A stretch of DNA of 64,000 nt from a cyanobacterium endosymbiont of Rhopalodia gibberula (GTDB lineage: Bacteria > Cyanobacteriota > Cyanobacteriia > Cyanobacteriales > Microcystaceae). The stretch spans positions 2,641,740 to 2,705,739 of the forward strand of contig NZ_AP018341.1 in the NCBI RefSeq assembly GCF_003574135.1. The letters are read 5' to 3'. Shown here piece after piece: positions 1-11,341 of the stretch; the first letter of the stretch is position 1, and every line of letters begins with the position of its first letter. The notes under the pieces are model-generated. The model saw nothing but the letters and a program-made list of their open reading frames with translations. It did no database searches and was not told where the DNA came from. The translations under genes were made by a program, and so were the position numbers.

Positions 1-68
1 AAGCTAAATTAAATCAGGTATATAAAAACTTATTAGTATTCTTCAAAAAAACCTAATAAAAAAGTAAT

Positions 69-106
69 TTAAAAATCTTATTTTAGATCTAAAATAAGAT
101 TTTTAA
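69..106. repeat. perfect 38-bp palindrome
   Basis: The two 19-base arms match exactly and there is no spacer. It lies in eroded non-coding DNA. It has no strong T-run of its own beyond the A/T-rich ends, so it is not a clear terminator. Confidence 0.8.
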
Positions 107-424
107 TATTAAAATTAATTAACTACGCTCAAAAAAATTACTTAATTTGCCACAATTTAAATTATTTAAACCATGTTATTATCTCTTTTAAGAGAGTAAC
201 AATTTGAAAAAAAATATTAACTACTTTTTCTTTACTTATTGTGTTTTCTTTTAATTTTACTTAATTTTTTTAAAAATTTTTTTAATTACATCAAAACTCT
301 CTATATTGACTATTGACTAAACCATAATAATAAATTTTATAAAATTAACTCAGTTTATGTTGTTTTCAATTATATAAAAAAAGCTCATCAATTAATTATT
401 TTAGTAATCTTTATTAAGTTGTAC

Positions 425-640
425 CAATAATTAATAAGACATCAATATTTTCTTGTGATAATTTTTCTGCAGAAACCGTAACTTATCTACCAACGGAAGA
501 GTTCCCCTAAAAAAGCAATATTTTTAATCTTAAACGTAGTTAATAAATCTCCTACCTAACCTATTTTATCTCCTGATTCAATAGATTGAAGATCCACGAA
601 TACCAAACTATAAGTTGTACTTAAGGGAATCTTTAGTAAA
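425..640 (-). pseudogene. decayed siderophore-binding protein gene (FecB-like)
   Basis: Read on the minus strand, the segment gives broken frames with VFVDLQSIESGDKIG, then GDLLTTFKIKNIAF, then SAEKLSQENIDVLLIIG, separated by stops and at least one frameshift. This order resembles the C-terminal half of iron-siderophore periplasmic binding proteins. The family call is by eye and tentative. Its support comes mainly from the clearer ATPase remnant of the same transport system about 500 bases upstream on the same strand. Confidence 0.35.
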
Positions 641-1149
641 AAGTTTTTATATCACTTAATTAAGAATTTAGAGTTACTGTTAATAATTTAAGCAAATTGT
701 TAAATAATTTATATTAAACTTTGCTAGCATTTAATTTTTGTTAAAAAAGCATAAATTTTCAACCTCTGTAACTTAGATAGAGCAGATTTAAGAGCAATAT
801 TTTTTTATTAAAATTTTACAATCAACTAATTTCTATAACTTCAACTAATTTCGTTTTATTTAATTAATTAGATACTCTCTCTATGAGGTTAAGGTGATGA
901 CTTTATCGTAAATATATTTTTGATATTAATTGCATAATATTAATTATTTTGAGATACTTTAAATTAAAATATAAAAAATAAACTAGATTTTTTGTAAAAA
1001 ACCTAGTTTTTATAAATTAAAGTAAATAATTAATCAGAAGTTCATAAAACTAATTTCTAGCCTAATAATAATTTTTATCATAGCAACTTTAATTCTAAAA
1101 ATATATTTTAGAATATGTAATTTTCAGACATTAATAGGACAATCTAATC

Positions 1150-1372
1150 TATGTATAGAGTTTGCATTGTTTAAGAAAAGCTAGGCAATCACTGTAATAA
1201 ACGGCTAAATTAATTTCATGTAAAAAATATAATGCAAAACGATAATTATGATTAAGTTGCAGTCACGTTGAAGTCTTTTGAGTAATTCTAATAATCGAGA
1301 CTTATAGTGGATACCCAAATAAATAGTAGATTCATCTAAATAATTAGACCAGTGATTTTATGCCTATGTTAA
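1150..1372 (-). pseudogene. decayed siderophore ABC transporter ATPase (FecE/FhuC-like)
   Basis: The minus strand reads NYLDESTIYLGIHYKS, LLELLKRLQRDCNL, IIIIVLHYIFYMKLI and, after two in-frame stops, a tail ending SIHRLD. This follows the order of an ABC ATPase: a degraded Walker B/D-loop (normally LDEPTTYLDI), the helical LLELLKRL stretch, then the H-loop (VLHD in intact proteins, VLHY here). The wording is that of the FecE/FhuC group that drives ferric-siderophore uptake. The Walker A half was not recognised in the DNA up to 1836. The gene is dead. Confidence 0.65.
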
Positions 1373-1836
1373 AGATAAAATATCTATTCTTCTTTTCTTG
1401 ATAACTTAATGATAGAAGAATCACGATATTTTTTTAATTAAGTTTCCTGAATTATTTTGTTTACTATTTATCAATCTTTTGTATTCAATTTCCATTGTCA
1501 TCAAGGTTGACAGAAAGTTTATTCCAAATTAATTAATTGCGGCACTGTTAAACTAGTAAAAATTAGATTCCAATCTTTACTGAGTCCGCAAGTAAGCAAC
1601 TAATTAGTTTGAAAAAGCTCTATTTTCTGAGCCATTTGATCCTACTCAACTTAGCTATTCTCTCTCTTGAGAGTCTAATTCATGTAACCAATTACTGATT
1701 TTAATTCATAAGCTATTAGTTAAGATATCGGAGTATTAATTTGTATTATTTGAAGTGTCAGTTACCAGCGAAAACTGATAACTGAGAAGACGTTAGTCGA
1801 AGATAATGAAAGCAATCACTAGTTTTAAGTAAGTAT

Positions 1837-3030
1837 TTAATTTTTAGTGGCACAGATCTTCTTAATAACAGCCTCTACAACAATATCGGGAGTAGATGCT
1901 CCAGAGGTAACACCAACGATAATAGAACCGTCCTGGAGCCAGTTTTCTTTCAGTTCTAAATCTCTACCTAAAGGTTTATGTTCAATGGTATTGTTCAGTT
2001 TTATACGAGTGGCATTATCAATATGATATGATGGAATTCGTTGTTCGATAGCAATTTCTTGCAAATGAGTGGTATTAGAAGAATTAAAGCCTCCAATAAC
2101 TACCATTAAGTCTAACTTTTGCTTAACTAATTTTAACATAGCATCTTGACGTTCTTGAGTGGCGTCACAGATTGTATTAAAACTCATAAAATGGTCATTT
2201 AAAGTAGCTAGTCCATATTTTTTAATAATCGTTTTTTCAAAAATTTCACTTATTTGTTCTGTTTCACTTTTCAACATAGTCGTCTGATTAGCAATCCCCA
2301 ACTTTTCTAAATCATGATCAGGATTAAATCCTGGTGAATAGGCATTCTTGAACTTATCTAAAAAATCTTCTTTGTTTCCCCCATTAAGGATATAATTGCA
2401 AATATAGTTGGCTTGTTCTAAATTTAAGACGACTAAATAATTCCCTGCAAATGAACTGGTAGCAACAGTTTCTTCGTGAAGATATTTGCCATGAATAATG
2501 GAAGTATAATGACGTTTTTTGTGCTTTTCTACAGAATTCCAAACCTTAGAAACCCAAGGACAAGTAGTATCTACAATGGTGCAACCTTTATCACTTAAAA
2601 GTTGCATTTCGGTAACACTTGCTCCAAAAGCTGGCAAGATAACTACATCTCCTTTTTTAACTATAGAAAAGTCTTTATGATTATTAATCACTTCGATAAA
2701 ACCTACGTTCATTTCTAGAAGTCGTTGATTAACAGAAGGATTATGAATAATCTCATTAGTAATCCAAATACGTTTATTAGGAAAATGTTGACGGGTCTCA
2801 TAAGCCATCGCAACAGCCCGTTCAACCCCCCAACAAAACCCGAATGTTTTTGCTAGGTGAATCGTTACTTTTCCCTCTTGCCATCGATAGTTACTTTGAC
2901 GAATTTGCTGAATCAAAGAACTTTGATACTCTGCACTCAGAACTCTCATGATTTCTGACCGATGGCCAAATCCTTTACGATGGTAATGTTCGGACTGTTG
3001 CAATGAACGTTTAAAGATTTTAGTATCCAT
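1837..3030 (-). CDS. ispH: 4-hydroxy-3-methylbut-2-enyl diphosphate reductase
   Basis: Last enzyme of the non-mevalonate isoprenoid pathway; it reduces HMBPP to IPP and DMAPP with a 4Fe-4S cluster. The 397-residue product has the long cyanobacterial/plant-type N-terminus. The three cluster cysteines are seen at about residues 66 ([10 protein letters not shown]), 157 (DTTCPWV) and 288 ([10 protein letters not shown]). Substrate-binding motifs [18 protein letters not shown] and SGASTPD are present. The ATG at 3030 is the natural start. The gene lies downstream of the J-protein and dnaK genes on the same strand, with about 180 bases between, so a shared transcript is possible but not shown. Carotenoid, quinone and hopanoid precursors would depend on it, as would electron supply from ferredoxin. 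Confidence 0.96.
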   Translation of the reverse strand: MDTKIFKRSLQQSEHYHRKGFGHRSEIMRVLSAEYQSSLIQQIRQSNYRWQEGKVTIHLAKTFGFCWGVERAVAMAYETRQHFPNKRIWITNEIIHNPSVNQRLLEMNVGFIEVINNHKDFSIVKKGDVVILPAFGASVTEMQLLSDKGCTIVDTTCPWVSKVWNSVEKHKKRHYTSIIHGKYLHEETVATSSFAGNYLVVLNLEQANYICNYILNGGNKEDFLDKFKNAYSPGFNPDHDLEKLGIANQTTMLKSETEQISEIFEKTIIKKYGLATLNDHFMSFNTICDATQERQDAMLKLVKQKLDLMVVIGGFNSSNTTHLQEIAIEQRIPSYHIDNATRIKLNNTIEHKPLGRDLELKENWLQDGSIIVGVTSGASTPDIVVEAVIKKICATKN

Positions 3031-3208
3031 AAGGCTTGATCTATATGTCTTGACAGGAAGTGTGATTTTAGTTTAAGCGGATATTTACAAAATAGCTTGA
3101 TTGTCTTTTATAGATGCCTCAACAACTACAATAAATCTAATATAAGTGATGATTATTAATTATTTTGGATTTAAACTGGCTAATTAATGAGCAATTTTTA
3201 TAATTCGT

Positions 3209-4102
3209 TTAAAAAAAATTCTGGCGCGGATTAAACGTTTCTCTTTCGCGAATTTTTTGATAGAGTTCTAACTCTTCTTCATTAATTTCTGAGGGAATAG
3301 CAATCTGAATTTCTACTAATTGGTCTCCTCGACTACCATTGCCATCAGGATATCCTTTATTAGCTAAACGTAAGCGTTGACCTGAACGAACTCCTTTAGG
3401 AACCGTCATTTTAACTAACCCATCAATGGTGGGAATTTCGATGGACTCTCCAAGAATAGCTTCACTAGGAGTAACGGGAATACGACAAAAAATATCCGTT
3501 CCTTGCAACTTAAAATACGGATGAGTTGCTAGAGAAATTTTTAAATAAAGATCTCCCCCATCAAGTCCCTGTCCTTTGAGGCGAATTTTTTGCCCATCAA
3601 TCATTCCTGAGGGCATTTCTACTTCTAACGATCGCCCATCTTCAAGGCGAATACGTTCGCGTCCACCCTGATAAGCCTTTTCTAAAGGTAAATTTAACTT
3701 AGCTTCTACATCCCGTCGTCCTGAATGAGAAGGCTTAACGATTTTGATCCTTTTGCTGTTTCCTGGGCTAAAATTTTTAAACTTCCAGAAATCGGAATCT
3801 TGACGATAATAATTATTACTACCATCACCATTACCATTACGGGGGATTGTATCCCGTCCACGACTAGAACGACGTTTCTCTTTGCCAAAAAGTTGTAAAT
3901 CGTATTCAGCGCGCTTGGTCTGATCCGAGAGGGTATTATAAGCTTCATTAATATCTTTAAACTTTTCCTCAGCAGTCTTATCCCCTGGATTGACATCAGG
4001 ATGGTACTGTCGTGCCAATTTCCGAAAGGACTTCTTCACCTCCTCGCTAGTAGCATTTTTGGGGACTCCTAGAATGGCATAGTGGTTGCGGACTTGCTGC
4101 AT
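3209..4102 (-). CDS. J-domain chaperone without zinc finger (DnaJ family)
   Basis: Co-chaperone that delivers clients to DnaK and stimulates its ATPase. The J-domain occupies about residues 5-72 with the invariant HPD (QYHPDVNPGD). A basic and asparagine-rich linker follows. The last 170 residues form the two beta-rich client-binding domains of the DnaJ C-terminal family. The four CxxCxGxG zinc repeats of classical DnaJ are missing, so this is a CbpA-like type II protein. I start it at the ATG at 4102; a TTG five codons upstream is possible. It follows the dnaK gene at 4185-6344 by about 80 bases, an arrangement also known in other cyanobacteria, so the two probably act as a pair. Confidence 0.9.
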   Translation of the reverse strand: MQQVRNHYAILGVPKNATSEEVKKSFRKLARQYHPDVNPGDKTAEEKFKDINEAYNTLSDQTKRAEYDLQLFGKEKRRSSRGRDTIPRNGNGDGSNNYYRQDSDFWKFKNFSPGNSKRIKIVKPSHSGRRDVEAKLNLPLEKAYQGGRERIRLEDGRSLEVEMPSGMIDGQKIRLKGQGLDGGDLYLKISLATHPYFKLQGTDIFCRIPVTPSEAILGESIEIPTIDGLVKMTVPKGVRSGQRLRLANKGYPDGNGSRGDQLVEIQIAIPSEINEEELELYQKIRERETFNPRQNFF

Positions 4103-4184
4103 ATAATCAGTTATCAATAAACACGGTAGACATTAAACAGTTAGGTTCAAAAAAAACTCAGTAGCAAATGACTTATCAACTAAT

Positions 4185-6344
4185 TTAGAGCCAATCATCG
4201 TCCTCTTCATCCCAATCATTCTCAGCAGGAATAAGACGAGACTTATCGCGGGCATAATATCTTTCGGACTCAGTTTCAGGATATCGTTTATCTGACGGGG
4301 ATGGCTTACGACTCGATAGAGAACGATGGGAACGATTTGCTCCCCAATTTTCATAATCGTCATAGTTATCGTAGCGGGGTGATCGATAGTCTTGACGCTC
4401 ATCATAACGGGAAGAAGCATAATCGTCTCGATAGGTGGTTCGACGACGGGGAGTATAGGGAAGATCATCTTCAGGTTTGCCCGTTAATGTCTTACGAATG
4501 GAGTTAAAAAAGCCCTCATCTTCCTCGTCATATTGTAGACGAACTTCTCGGTTAAGTTCGTAGAGGACATCTTGCATATCAGCTTGAGCGCGATCAATAC
4601 GGCGTTCATCGTCTTTATCAAGACTATCAATAATTTCAGCATTCAAAGACTCGATTTGACGGCGATAGGGACTGGTGAATTGAGTCCCAAAATCAAGAGT
4701 AACTTCCTTAAGTCGCCGTAATGCTTGATCTGTTAGGGCTTTAGCACGATTACGTTTTTCCACTCGTTCCCTTCGTTGGCGATCACCTTCAGCAAATTGG
4801 GCTGCTTCTTGAATCATTCTATTAACTTCTGCATCATTGAGGGTGGAAGTTCCTTGAACGGTAATGGTTTGCTCTCGTCCAGTGGTACGATCACGAGCCA
4901 TCACCTGTAAAATTCCATTAGCATCAATATCAAACGCCACTTGAATTTGGGGAATTCCTCTAGCGGCTGGCGGAATTCCGCTTAATTTAAACCTTCCCAA
5001 AGATTTATTATCCTTAGCCATTTCCCGTTCTCCTTGAACCACATGGATTTCCACCATGGTCTGATTATTTTCTCCAGTAGAAAATGTATCCGAACGTCTG
5101 ACCGGAATTGTAGTGTTACGAGGAATTAATTTTTTAGTAACACCGCCGATGGTTTCTAACCCTAAAGATAGAGGAGTCACATCAAGTAGCAAGATGTTCT
5201 TAACTTGCCCTTCCAAAATGCCTGATTGAATGGCTGCTCCTACTGCCACCACTTCATCAGGGTTAACATTTTCGTTAGGTTCTTTATCAATAAAACTTCG
5301 TACCAACCCTTTGATCATGGGCATTCGAGTTGCGCCCCCAACTAATACTACCTCATCGATTTGAACGGGGGTCAACTGTGCATCATTGAGGGCACGTTTA
5401 ATAGGACGACGGAGGCGACTTACTAAGTCTCCACAAAGATCTTCAAATTCAGAGCGAGTCAAACGGGTTTCGATATGTTTAGGACCATCTTCAGTCGCGG
5501 TGATAAAGGGTAGATTAATGTCGGTTGTACTAACCCCTGAAAGTTCAATTTTGGCCTTTTCTGCGGCTTCTGTTAGGCGTTGTAATGCCTGTCTATCTTT
5601 GCAGAGGTCCACCCCTTCCTGTTCAACAAATTTCTCGGACAACCAGTCTACAATACGTTTATCAAAGTCATTGCCTCCTAATTGGGTATCCCCACTTGTT
5701 GCTCTAACTTCGAGGATTCCATCCCCCACTTCGAGCACAGAGACATCAAAGGTTCCTCCTCCTAAATCAAAGACTAAGATTTTTTGCGAGCGCTGTTTAT
5801 CTAACCCGTAGGCTAAAGAAGCCGCCGTAGGTTCATTGAGGATACGGTGAACTTCTAAGCCAGCAATGCGCCCAGCATTTTTAGTCGCTTGACGTTGAGA
5901 ATCATTAAAATAGGCAGGAACGGTAATTACTGCTCCTGTGACCAGTTCTCCTAAATAACGTTCAGCTTCCTCTGCCAATTTCCGTAGAATCATCGCAGAG
6001 ATTTCTTCGGGGGCAAATTCTTTTCTGAGACGAGGACAGCGAATTTTTATATTATCGTTGTCGTCTCGACGAATAGTATAGGGAACTTGTTTCGATTCAG
6101 GTTCAAGCTCGTCATATCGACGACCCATAAACCGTTTTACCCCAAAAAAGGTGTTTTGAGGGTTGAGAACAGCCTGTCTTCTAGCCAATTGCCCAACGAC
6201 CAATTCTCCATCTTTATTAAACCCCACTACTGAAGGGGTTGTCCGCATCCCTTCTGAACTGGCTATCACTACTGGCTTTCCGCCTTCCATGACGGCTACC
6301 ACAGAGTTAGTTGTCCCCAGGTCAATGCCGACTACTTTTCCCAT
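4185..6344 (-). CDS. dnaK: Hsp70 chaperone DnaK with acidic C-terminal tail
   Basis: ATP-driven folding chaperone. The nucleotide-binding domain shows [11 protein letters not shown] near the N-terminus, the actin-fold phosphate motif [28 protein letters not shown], and the adenosine motif [11 protein letters not shown]. The substrate-binding domain follows, then a helical lid. From about residue 620 the protein becomes a long charged tail rich in Arg, Tyr, Asp and Ser that ends in an acidic run with Trp-Leu. At 719 residues it exceeds the usual 630-640. That tail and the adjacent J-protein gene suggest the DnaK3 paralogue of cyanobacteria, which in other species is linked to membranes; this sub-assignment is inference. 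No CIRCE element was seen upstream. Confidence 0.95.
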   Translation of the reverse strand: MGKVVGIDLGTTNSVVAVMEGGKPVVIASSEGMRTTPSVVGFNKDGELVVGQLARRQAVLNPQNTFFGVKRFMGRRYDELEPESKQVPYTIRRDDNDNIKIRCPRLRKEFAPEEISAMILRKLAEEAERYLGELVTGAVITVPAYFNDSQRQATKNAGRIAGLEVHRILNEPTAASLAYGLDKQRSQKILVFDLGGGTFDVSVLEVGDGILEVRATSGDTQLGGNDFDKRIVDWLSEKFVEQEGVDLCKDRQALQRLTEAAEKAKIELSGVSTTDINLPFITATEDGPKHIETRLTRSEFEDLCGDLVSRLRRPIKRALNDAQLTPVQIDEVVLVGGATRMPMIKGLVRSFIDKEPNENVNPDEVVAVGAAIQSGILEGQVKNILLLDVTPLSLGLETIGGVTKKLIPRNTTIPVRRSDTFSTGENNQTMVEIHVVQGEREMAKDNKSLGRFKLSGIPPAARGIPQIQVAFDIDANGILQVMARDRTTGREQTITVQGTSTLNDAEVNRMIQEAAQFAEGDRQRRERVEKRNRAKALTDQALRRLKEVTLDFGTQFTSPYRRQIESLNAEIIDSLDKDDERRIDRAQADMQDVLYELNREVRLQYDEEDEGFFNSIRKTLTGKPEDDLPYTPRRRTTYRDDYASSRYDERQDYRSPRYDNYDDYENWGANRSHRSLSSRKPSPSDKRYPETESERYYARDKSRLIPAENDWDEEDDDWL

Positions 6345-7892
6345 GCCTCTGTTTTTCTCCAGCTACTCCAAGTTAAGTCTTGAGTCTTTGTTTCTTCGAG
6401 AGTTGACCGAGTACGCTGAAAGCGTGCCACCGGCCACCGTGTCTCACTGACAATATTCTATCCTAATGTTGTGAGAGGTCTTCCGTTAAACCGTCTGAGG
6501 AGTTTAAGGGAATCGGTAACGGTTAACGGGAGATATTCTAGAACGTTTCTTCTAGAAGTCAAAGACCTATGTAAAACTTCACATATCTTGACATCAATTT
6601 CTAGTAGTTATTCCTAAATCTTAGATTACTAAATCTAGGTGCTTATAAGTAGACAAAGAATAGAGAAAAGTCTCACCAAGGAAACAGAAAGATTAAAAGG
6701 ACAAAGTTGGCAATGCTCACCGTACTCTTAGAGAGAATAAATTTGGTTATTTAAAAACTATATCTTTCACAAAATTCAACTCTTCATTCAGAGGAACTAA
6801 ATTGAACTAAATTTGGTTTCTTGTATCGCTTTTAGAGCAGCTGTAACAAAAGTTTAATAAATAAAAGTTGACAGTCCTGCTTTTAAATCTTGGAACATAG
6901 TCAGAAGTAAAAATTATTGCTCGAGTAAAATAAAAGAATATCGTTGTAGAAAAACGGTGGAATATTACGCTTTCCATTTACCTTCATCGGTTAGATATAA
7001 ATTTAGTATCAGAAAATTTTTTGCAATCTTGTTTTTGCAAACTTTACAAATAAAATCGCATAATTCTCCACATTATTTTAAATACTAATACTCTTATAAA
7101 GACAAGATTTACTTCTTTAGAAAACTGGTAGTTTTTTTAAAAAAAAGTGATAAATTATAATTTCTATATGTGTAGACAGTCAAAAATGATCATAAATATA
7201 GAAGTTGTTTAGTATTTTTTAGACTTATAATTACCCTAAGACAAAGTAATTTTTAACAAAATAAATACAGTCTATCTGACAGTAAATTATTGCATAATCA
7301 AGTACTCTTAAATAAGAAATAACTTTAGAACAGTAATTACTAAATTATAGTTTAGTTCAAAAAAAGTTAACTAAATGAAAAAATAAAGTTATTTCACATT
7401 TAAAATTTTTCTTTATGGCAGAGAAAATTAAATTTGATTATTGGGTTTTGAAAAACAATAAATATATAACTACTTAAAAAACAAAAAATAACTTAAGTTT
7501 CAAATTTAATAAAGTATTTAAAAATACTTTTCTAAAAGAAAAAATAATAAAGTAGCCAATAATTATCTAAAATCCTAACAAAAACTCCAAATAAAAGTTA
7601 ACAAGTAAGTATAATAATTGATTTTTTTAAAAAAAGTAAAAAATCTCAAATATTCAAATAAATACACAGATAAAACTAAAAAATACTGCAAGAATAGATA
7701 CAGGAGTTGTTATTAACAACGACTTGGTGCATACAGGTAGTCTAGTTAAAGTCAAACTAAAATAGTAGGAATAGGAAGAAAAAAAATATATTTCCTAGTA
7801 TTTTAGGGTCTATTATTAGGCGTAATACAAGTTAAATAATTTTAAATAAAAACTTATTTAAGTTATTAAAAGTTTATTAAAAAATAAATGTA

Positions 7893-7937
7893 CCTTATCC
7901 AAAGTAGCCAAATAAAGTTTGGCTACTTTGGATAAGG
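7893..7937. repeat. perfect hairpin, 20-base arms
   Basis: Two exact 20-base inverted arms are separated by five bases. It lies mid-way in a gene-poor region more than 800 bases from the nearest intact gene, and no T-run follows, so it is not a normal terminator for a flanking gene. Confidence 0.85.
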
Positions 7938-8165
7938 CTACTCTAAAAAATAGTGATTTAAACAAGATAAGTTAAACTTTAATTACTTAAATATAGAAAT
8001 ATAGAATAATTCGCGTTTTTGACGTTTAGTAATAAGTAAGCATAACCAATTGCCAAGTTTATTTTTGGTTGTTAGTTACGCTTTTTGTTTAAAATTTTCC
8101 TAAAAAAGCTAAAATTTCCTATGTTAGGCAGTTAAATTTATTAAAATAAAAAGTATTTCGCTTAA

Positions 8166-8194
8166 ATTTAACTAGTATTTAATACTAGTTAAAT
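8166..8194. repeat. palindrome, 14-base arms
   Basis: Two exact 14-base arms flank a single central base. It lies in AT-rich spacer DNA, so part of the match could be due to composition. Confidence 0.6.
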
Positions 8195-8489
8195 AACTTC
8201 AATTAGTTCAATAGTAACTTGAATGCTTTAATGATGTTCTGATTTGTTTAAGTAGTCACTTATAACCCAAAAGAAAAATATTTAAAAATAAGCCCATAAT
8301 ATAATTTACAGTAATTAATCTTAAAAACTAGTAGTAAACACTAATTTTATTTCTTAATAATAAGCTTCTTTGATTAACTTTATTCCCAACTGTAACGATA
8401 TTTATATGTCGTAGGATAATTGTTTGTGACAATTAATTTTTACTCCCTAAAAACAAAGGATTAACAGAGTTAAATTTTTAGTTAAATCG

Positions 8490-8645
8490 GAGCGACACTG
8501 TGGAAAATTTTCTGGACAAAGACTTTAACCAATACAAATCTAAATTAATCTCAGAAAAAATCCGATTAAAAGCTACTCTATGAGCATCTCTTTCAAATTA
8601 TGCTAAAGTTCCATCAACATCAAAAATTAATACCTTAAGTTAAGT
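8490..8645 (-). pseudogene. decayed HAD-superfamily phosphatase gene (CbbY-like), 5' part
   Basis: On the minus strand the reading LKVLIFDVDGTLA is the nucleophile motif DxDGT of the haloacid dehalogenase family. After one in-frame stop it continues FERDAHRVAFNRIF and SEINLDLYWLKSL, which matches the start of the cyanobacterial CbbY / phosphoglycolate-phosphatase-like group. Beyond about 8490 the frame is lost and no later HAD motifs were found. The stop directly behind motif I removes the catalytic fold, so the gene is dead. Confidence 0.7.
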
Positions 8646-8817
8646 AATTTACGCATTTTAGATATAACAAATTATGGCTAATAATAATCCTGTTAAGTTG
8701 CCCGGTTAATTGGCTAGATAAGTCAATAACCGTTGACCTTGACTATCGGCTTCTTAGGGGAGGTTATATCATGAGGGATGAAGATTAATATTCTTAGCTC
8801 AAGAGACTCCCTAAAGA

Positions 8818-10440
8818 ATGTCCAATGAAATTCAGACAGAAATCCAAAAAGCCGTAGAAAAACGACGTAACTTTGCTATTATTTCCCACCCTGATGCAGG
8901 CAAAACTACCCTAACCGAAAAACTTCTACTGTACGGAGGAGCAATTCACCAAGCAGGAGCAGTCAAAGCTAGACGAGACCAACGTAAAGCTACCTCTGAT
9001 TGGATGGAAATGGAAAAACAGAGAGGAATTTCAATTACCTCTACCGTCTTACAATTTGAGTATGGAGACTTTCAGATTAATTTACTAGATACTCCAGGTC
9101 ATCAAGATTTTAGTGAAGATACCTATCGTACCCTAGCGGCAGCCGATAATGCTGTCATGTTGATTGACGCAGCAAAAGGGTTAGAACCCCAAACCCGTAA
9201 ACTATTTGAAGTCTGTCGTTTGCGCAGACTTCCCATTTTTACTTTTATCAATAAACTTGATCGTCCCACAAGAGACCCGTTGGAATTGCTCGATGAGATT
9301 GAACAGGAATTAGGGCTGCAAACCTATGCCGTGAACTGGCCGATTGGAACCGGCGATCGCTTCCGAGGTATCTTTGACCGTCGCCAACAAATTATACACC
9401 TGTTTCAACGTCGCGCACACGGTAGCCAACGTGCTCAGGAAACCGCCATTAGGCTTAGTGACCCTAAAATTGAAGAATACCTTGACCAGGAGCTTTATTA
9501 TCAGCTCAAAGAAGAATTAGAAATACTCGAAGAATTAGGAGCCGATCTCGACTTGGAAACGCTCCACTCTGGCCAAATGACTTCTGTATTTTTTGGCTCA
9601 GCTATGACTAACTTTGGAGTGCAATTATTTCTTGAAGCGTTCCTAGAATACGCCCTAAAACCTGAAGGACGGAATTCTTCTGTAGGAGTGGTAGAGCCCA
9701 CCCATCCTGAATTTAGCGGTTTTGTATTTAAATTACAAGCCAATTTGGACCCAAAACACCGTGATCGTGTGGCCTTTGTACGAGTCTGTACAGGAAAATT
9801 TCAAAAAGACATGACTGTCAGCCATGCTAGGACGGGAAAAACTGTGCGTCTGTCCCGTCCTCAGAAATTATTTGCACAAGATCGATCTTCCATCGAAGAA
9901 GCTTATAGTGGAGATGTTATTGGGTTGAATAATCCAGGAGTATTTGCTATCGGGGACACAATTTATAACGGCAAAAAACTAGAATATGAAGGAATACCTT
10001 GTTTCTCTCCCGAAATATTCGCCTATCTAAAAAATCCTAACCCCTCCAAATTTAAGCAATTTCAAAAAGGTATTCAAGAATTACGCGAAGAAGGGGCGAT
10101 CCAAATTATGTATTCCACCGATGACTTTAAGCGAGATCCGATCTTGGCTGCCGTAGGACAATTACAATTTGAAGTCGTCCAATTTCGGATGCTCAGTGAA
10201 TATGGGGTAGAAACTCAATTAGAACCTCTTCCCTATAGTGTAGCTCGTTGGGTAACTGAAGGCTGGAAAGCCCTAGAAAAAGCTGGGAGGATTTTTAATA
10301 CTATTGTTGTCAAAGATAATTGGAATCGTCCCGTATTACTTTTTAAAAACGAGTGGAATTTACAACAAGTTCAAGAGAATAAGCCAGAATTGGGATTGAC
10401 TACTATTGCTCCTGTAGGAGTAGGTATTCAACCGAGTTAA
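8818..10440 (+). CDS. prfC: peptide chain release factor 3
   Basis: Translational GTPase that removes RF1/RF2 from the ribosome after termination. The G-domain has the P-loop [14 protein letters not shown], the G2 region [12 protein letters not shown], the switch II motif [14 protein letters not shown] and the guanine-specificity motif NKLDRPTRD. The C-terminal beta-barrel and alpha/beta domains of the RF3 family follow. Its 540 residues are close to the usual 530. The gene is complete and starts at ATG. It is flanked by 2.5 kb of eroded DNA upstream and is followed by hup after about 200 bases, so it probably has its own promoter. Confidence 0.96.
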   Translation: MSNEIQTEIQKAVEKRRNFAIISHPDAGKTTLTEKLLLYGGAIHQAGAVKARRDQRKATSDWMEMEKQRGISITSTVLQFEYGDFQINLLDTPGHQDFSEDTYRTLAAADNAVMLIDAAKGLEPQTRKLFEVCRLRRLPIFTFINKLDRPTRDPLELLDEIEQELGLQTYAVNWPIGTGDRFRGIFDRRQQIIHLFQRRAHGSQRAQETAIRLSDPKIEEYLDQELYYQLKEELEILEELGADLDLETLHSGQMTSVFFGSAMTNFGVQLFLEAFLEYALKPEGRNSSVGVVEPTHPEFSGFVFKLQANLDPKHRDRVAFVRVCTGKFQKDMTVSHARTGKTVRLSRPQKLFAQDRSSIEEAYSGDVIGLNNPGVFAIGDTIYNGKKLEYEGIPCFSPEIFAYLKNPNPSKFKQFQKGIQELREEGAIQIMYSTDDFKRDPILAAVGQLQFEVVQFRMLSEYGVETQLEPLPYSVARWVTEGWKALEKAGRIFNTIVVKDNWNRPVLLFKNEWNLQQVQENKPELGLTTIAPVGVGIQPS

Positions 10441-10610
10441 AGGCTAAAATTTCGAGAAAAATCATGATTTATGACAGTCAAGTAAAAACATTTCACTAGA
10501 GTGTTTAATAGGATATAAAACTATAAATAAACCATAAACCGAGGTAACTAGGGAAAGAAAAGAACGTTGTTTTTATCCTTTATATTGTGATCTCAGAGCA
10601 ATTATTCAGT

Positions 10611-10616
10611 TATAAT
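10611..10616 (+). promoter_or_regulatory. candidate -10 box for hup
   Basis: A perfect TATAAT stands 32 bases before the hup ATG. A TTGTGA at 10585-10590 could serve as a -35 box, but the spacing of about 20 bases is longer than ideal. Position relative to the gene is the main support. Confidence 0.4.
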
Positions 10617-10648
10617 CAGCCTCAGTCAGAATTGTCAATAAAGTAACG

Positions 10649-10948
10649 ATGAATAAAGAAGATCTAGTCAACATGATCGCCGCCAAGACTCGCATGACAA
10701 AAAAAGATACGAGTCACATTCTGGATGCGCTCACAGAAACCATAATGGAAACCGTCGCTTCAGGAGATAAAGTTGTCCTAGTTGGGTTTGGAACCTTTGA
10801 ACCAAGAGATCGCAAAGAACGCAAAGGAATGAATCCTCAAACTGGACAATCTATCACCATTCCTGCTACCACCGTTCCTGCTTTCTCTGCGGGGAAAGTG
10901 TTTAAAGAACAGGTTGTCAATCCCGAACAAGCGACTGACTTTTGTTAA
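10649..10948 (+). CDS. hup: HU-type DNA-binding protein
   Basis: Small basic histone-like protein that binds and bends DNA as a dimer. The 99-residue product matches HU along its length: N-terminal helices starting MNKEDLVNMIAAKT, the turn VGFGTFEPRDRKERKG, and the DNA-intercalating arm whose tip reads NPQTGQ, followed by FSAGKVFKEQV. The last residues after VNPE extend the usual 90-94 residue form. It is transcribed in the same direction as prfC but likely from its own promoter. A weak stem (10962-11000) follows the stop. Confidence 0.96.
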   Translation: MNKEDLVNMIAAKTRMTKKDTSHILDALTETIMETVASGDKVVLVGFGTFEPRDRKERKGMNPQTGQSITIPATTVPAFSAGKVFKEQVVNPEQATDFC

Positions 10949-11341
10949 GTATAAGACTAACAGACCCAATGTATCGATCTAAAGTGATGTTCTTGGGTCT
11001 TATTCCGTCTAGTTCTACATCCTTACATGCCGTAAACATAGTGATTTGTAAATCTCACGGTTTAGGCTTCCACTTATTTAGCAACTGTCTTTGCCCTCAA
11101 TTTAATTTGTTGAAGTCGGGGATATTGTCACTACAACCTATACCCCACACCTCATCTTCATCTACACTTACACTTTAATCTTTTCGTCACCCCGTGAGCT
11201 ATTAAAATCACGCTTTAGGAAATTCTAAAACAGTCTATATTAATGGTCTAACCTAAGATTAATTTATCATTCAATACACTCAATATTCTCAAATAGTGTA
11301 ATTATTTTAATCTTAAGAATTCATTAATTAATTATCGAACA
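10949..11341. other. spacer between hup and a pseudogene
   Basis: Apart from the weak stem near its left end I see no feature. A 78-codon open frame here has no similarity I recognise and overlaps the hup end. Confidence 0.4.
10962..11000 (+). terminator. possible weak terminator after hup
   Basis: Eight-base arms (10962-10969 and 10993-11000) pair exactly around a 23-base loop, starting 13 bases after the hup stop. Only a short T-poor stretch follows, so the call is weak. Confidence 0.3.

Larger units (their letters stand above)
1..1836. other. AT-rich spacer with eroded iron-transport genes
   Basis: No intact gene is present. Two decayed coding segments on the minus strand (425-640 and 1150-1372, listed separately) read as parts of a siderophore ABC transporter. 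A perfect palindrome lies at 69-106 and an imperfect hairpin (14-base arms, one mismatch) at 980-1009. The rest has frequent stops in all frames and I recognise nothing else in it. Confidence 0.6.
6345..8817. other. 2.5-kb eroded spacer
   Basis: The first 200 bases upstream of dnaK are less AT-rich and may hold its promoter and leader. The remainder is AT-rich with stops in all frames. It contains a perfect hairpin at 7893-7937, a shorter palindrome at 8166-8194, and the start of a dead HAD phosphatase gene at 8490-8645 on the minus strand. Nothing else was recognised. Confidence 0.6.

Noticed and set aside
6345-6560. Possible CIRCE or heat-shock operator before dnaK
   Set aside because: No TTAGCACTC-N9-GAGTGCTAA arrangement is present. 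The TCTAGAA-type inverted motif near 6540 is short and not a known operator.
10942-11178. 78-codon plus-strand frame after hup
   Set aside because: It overlaps the hup end, has no recognisable protein pattern and includes the weak stem after hup.
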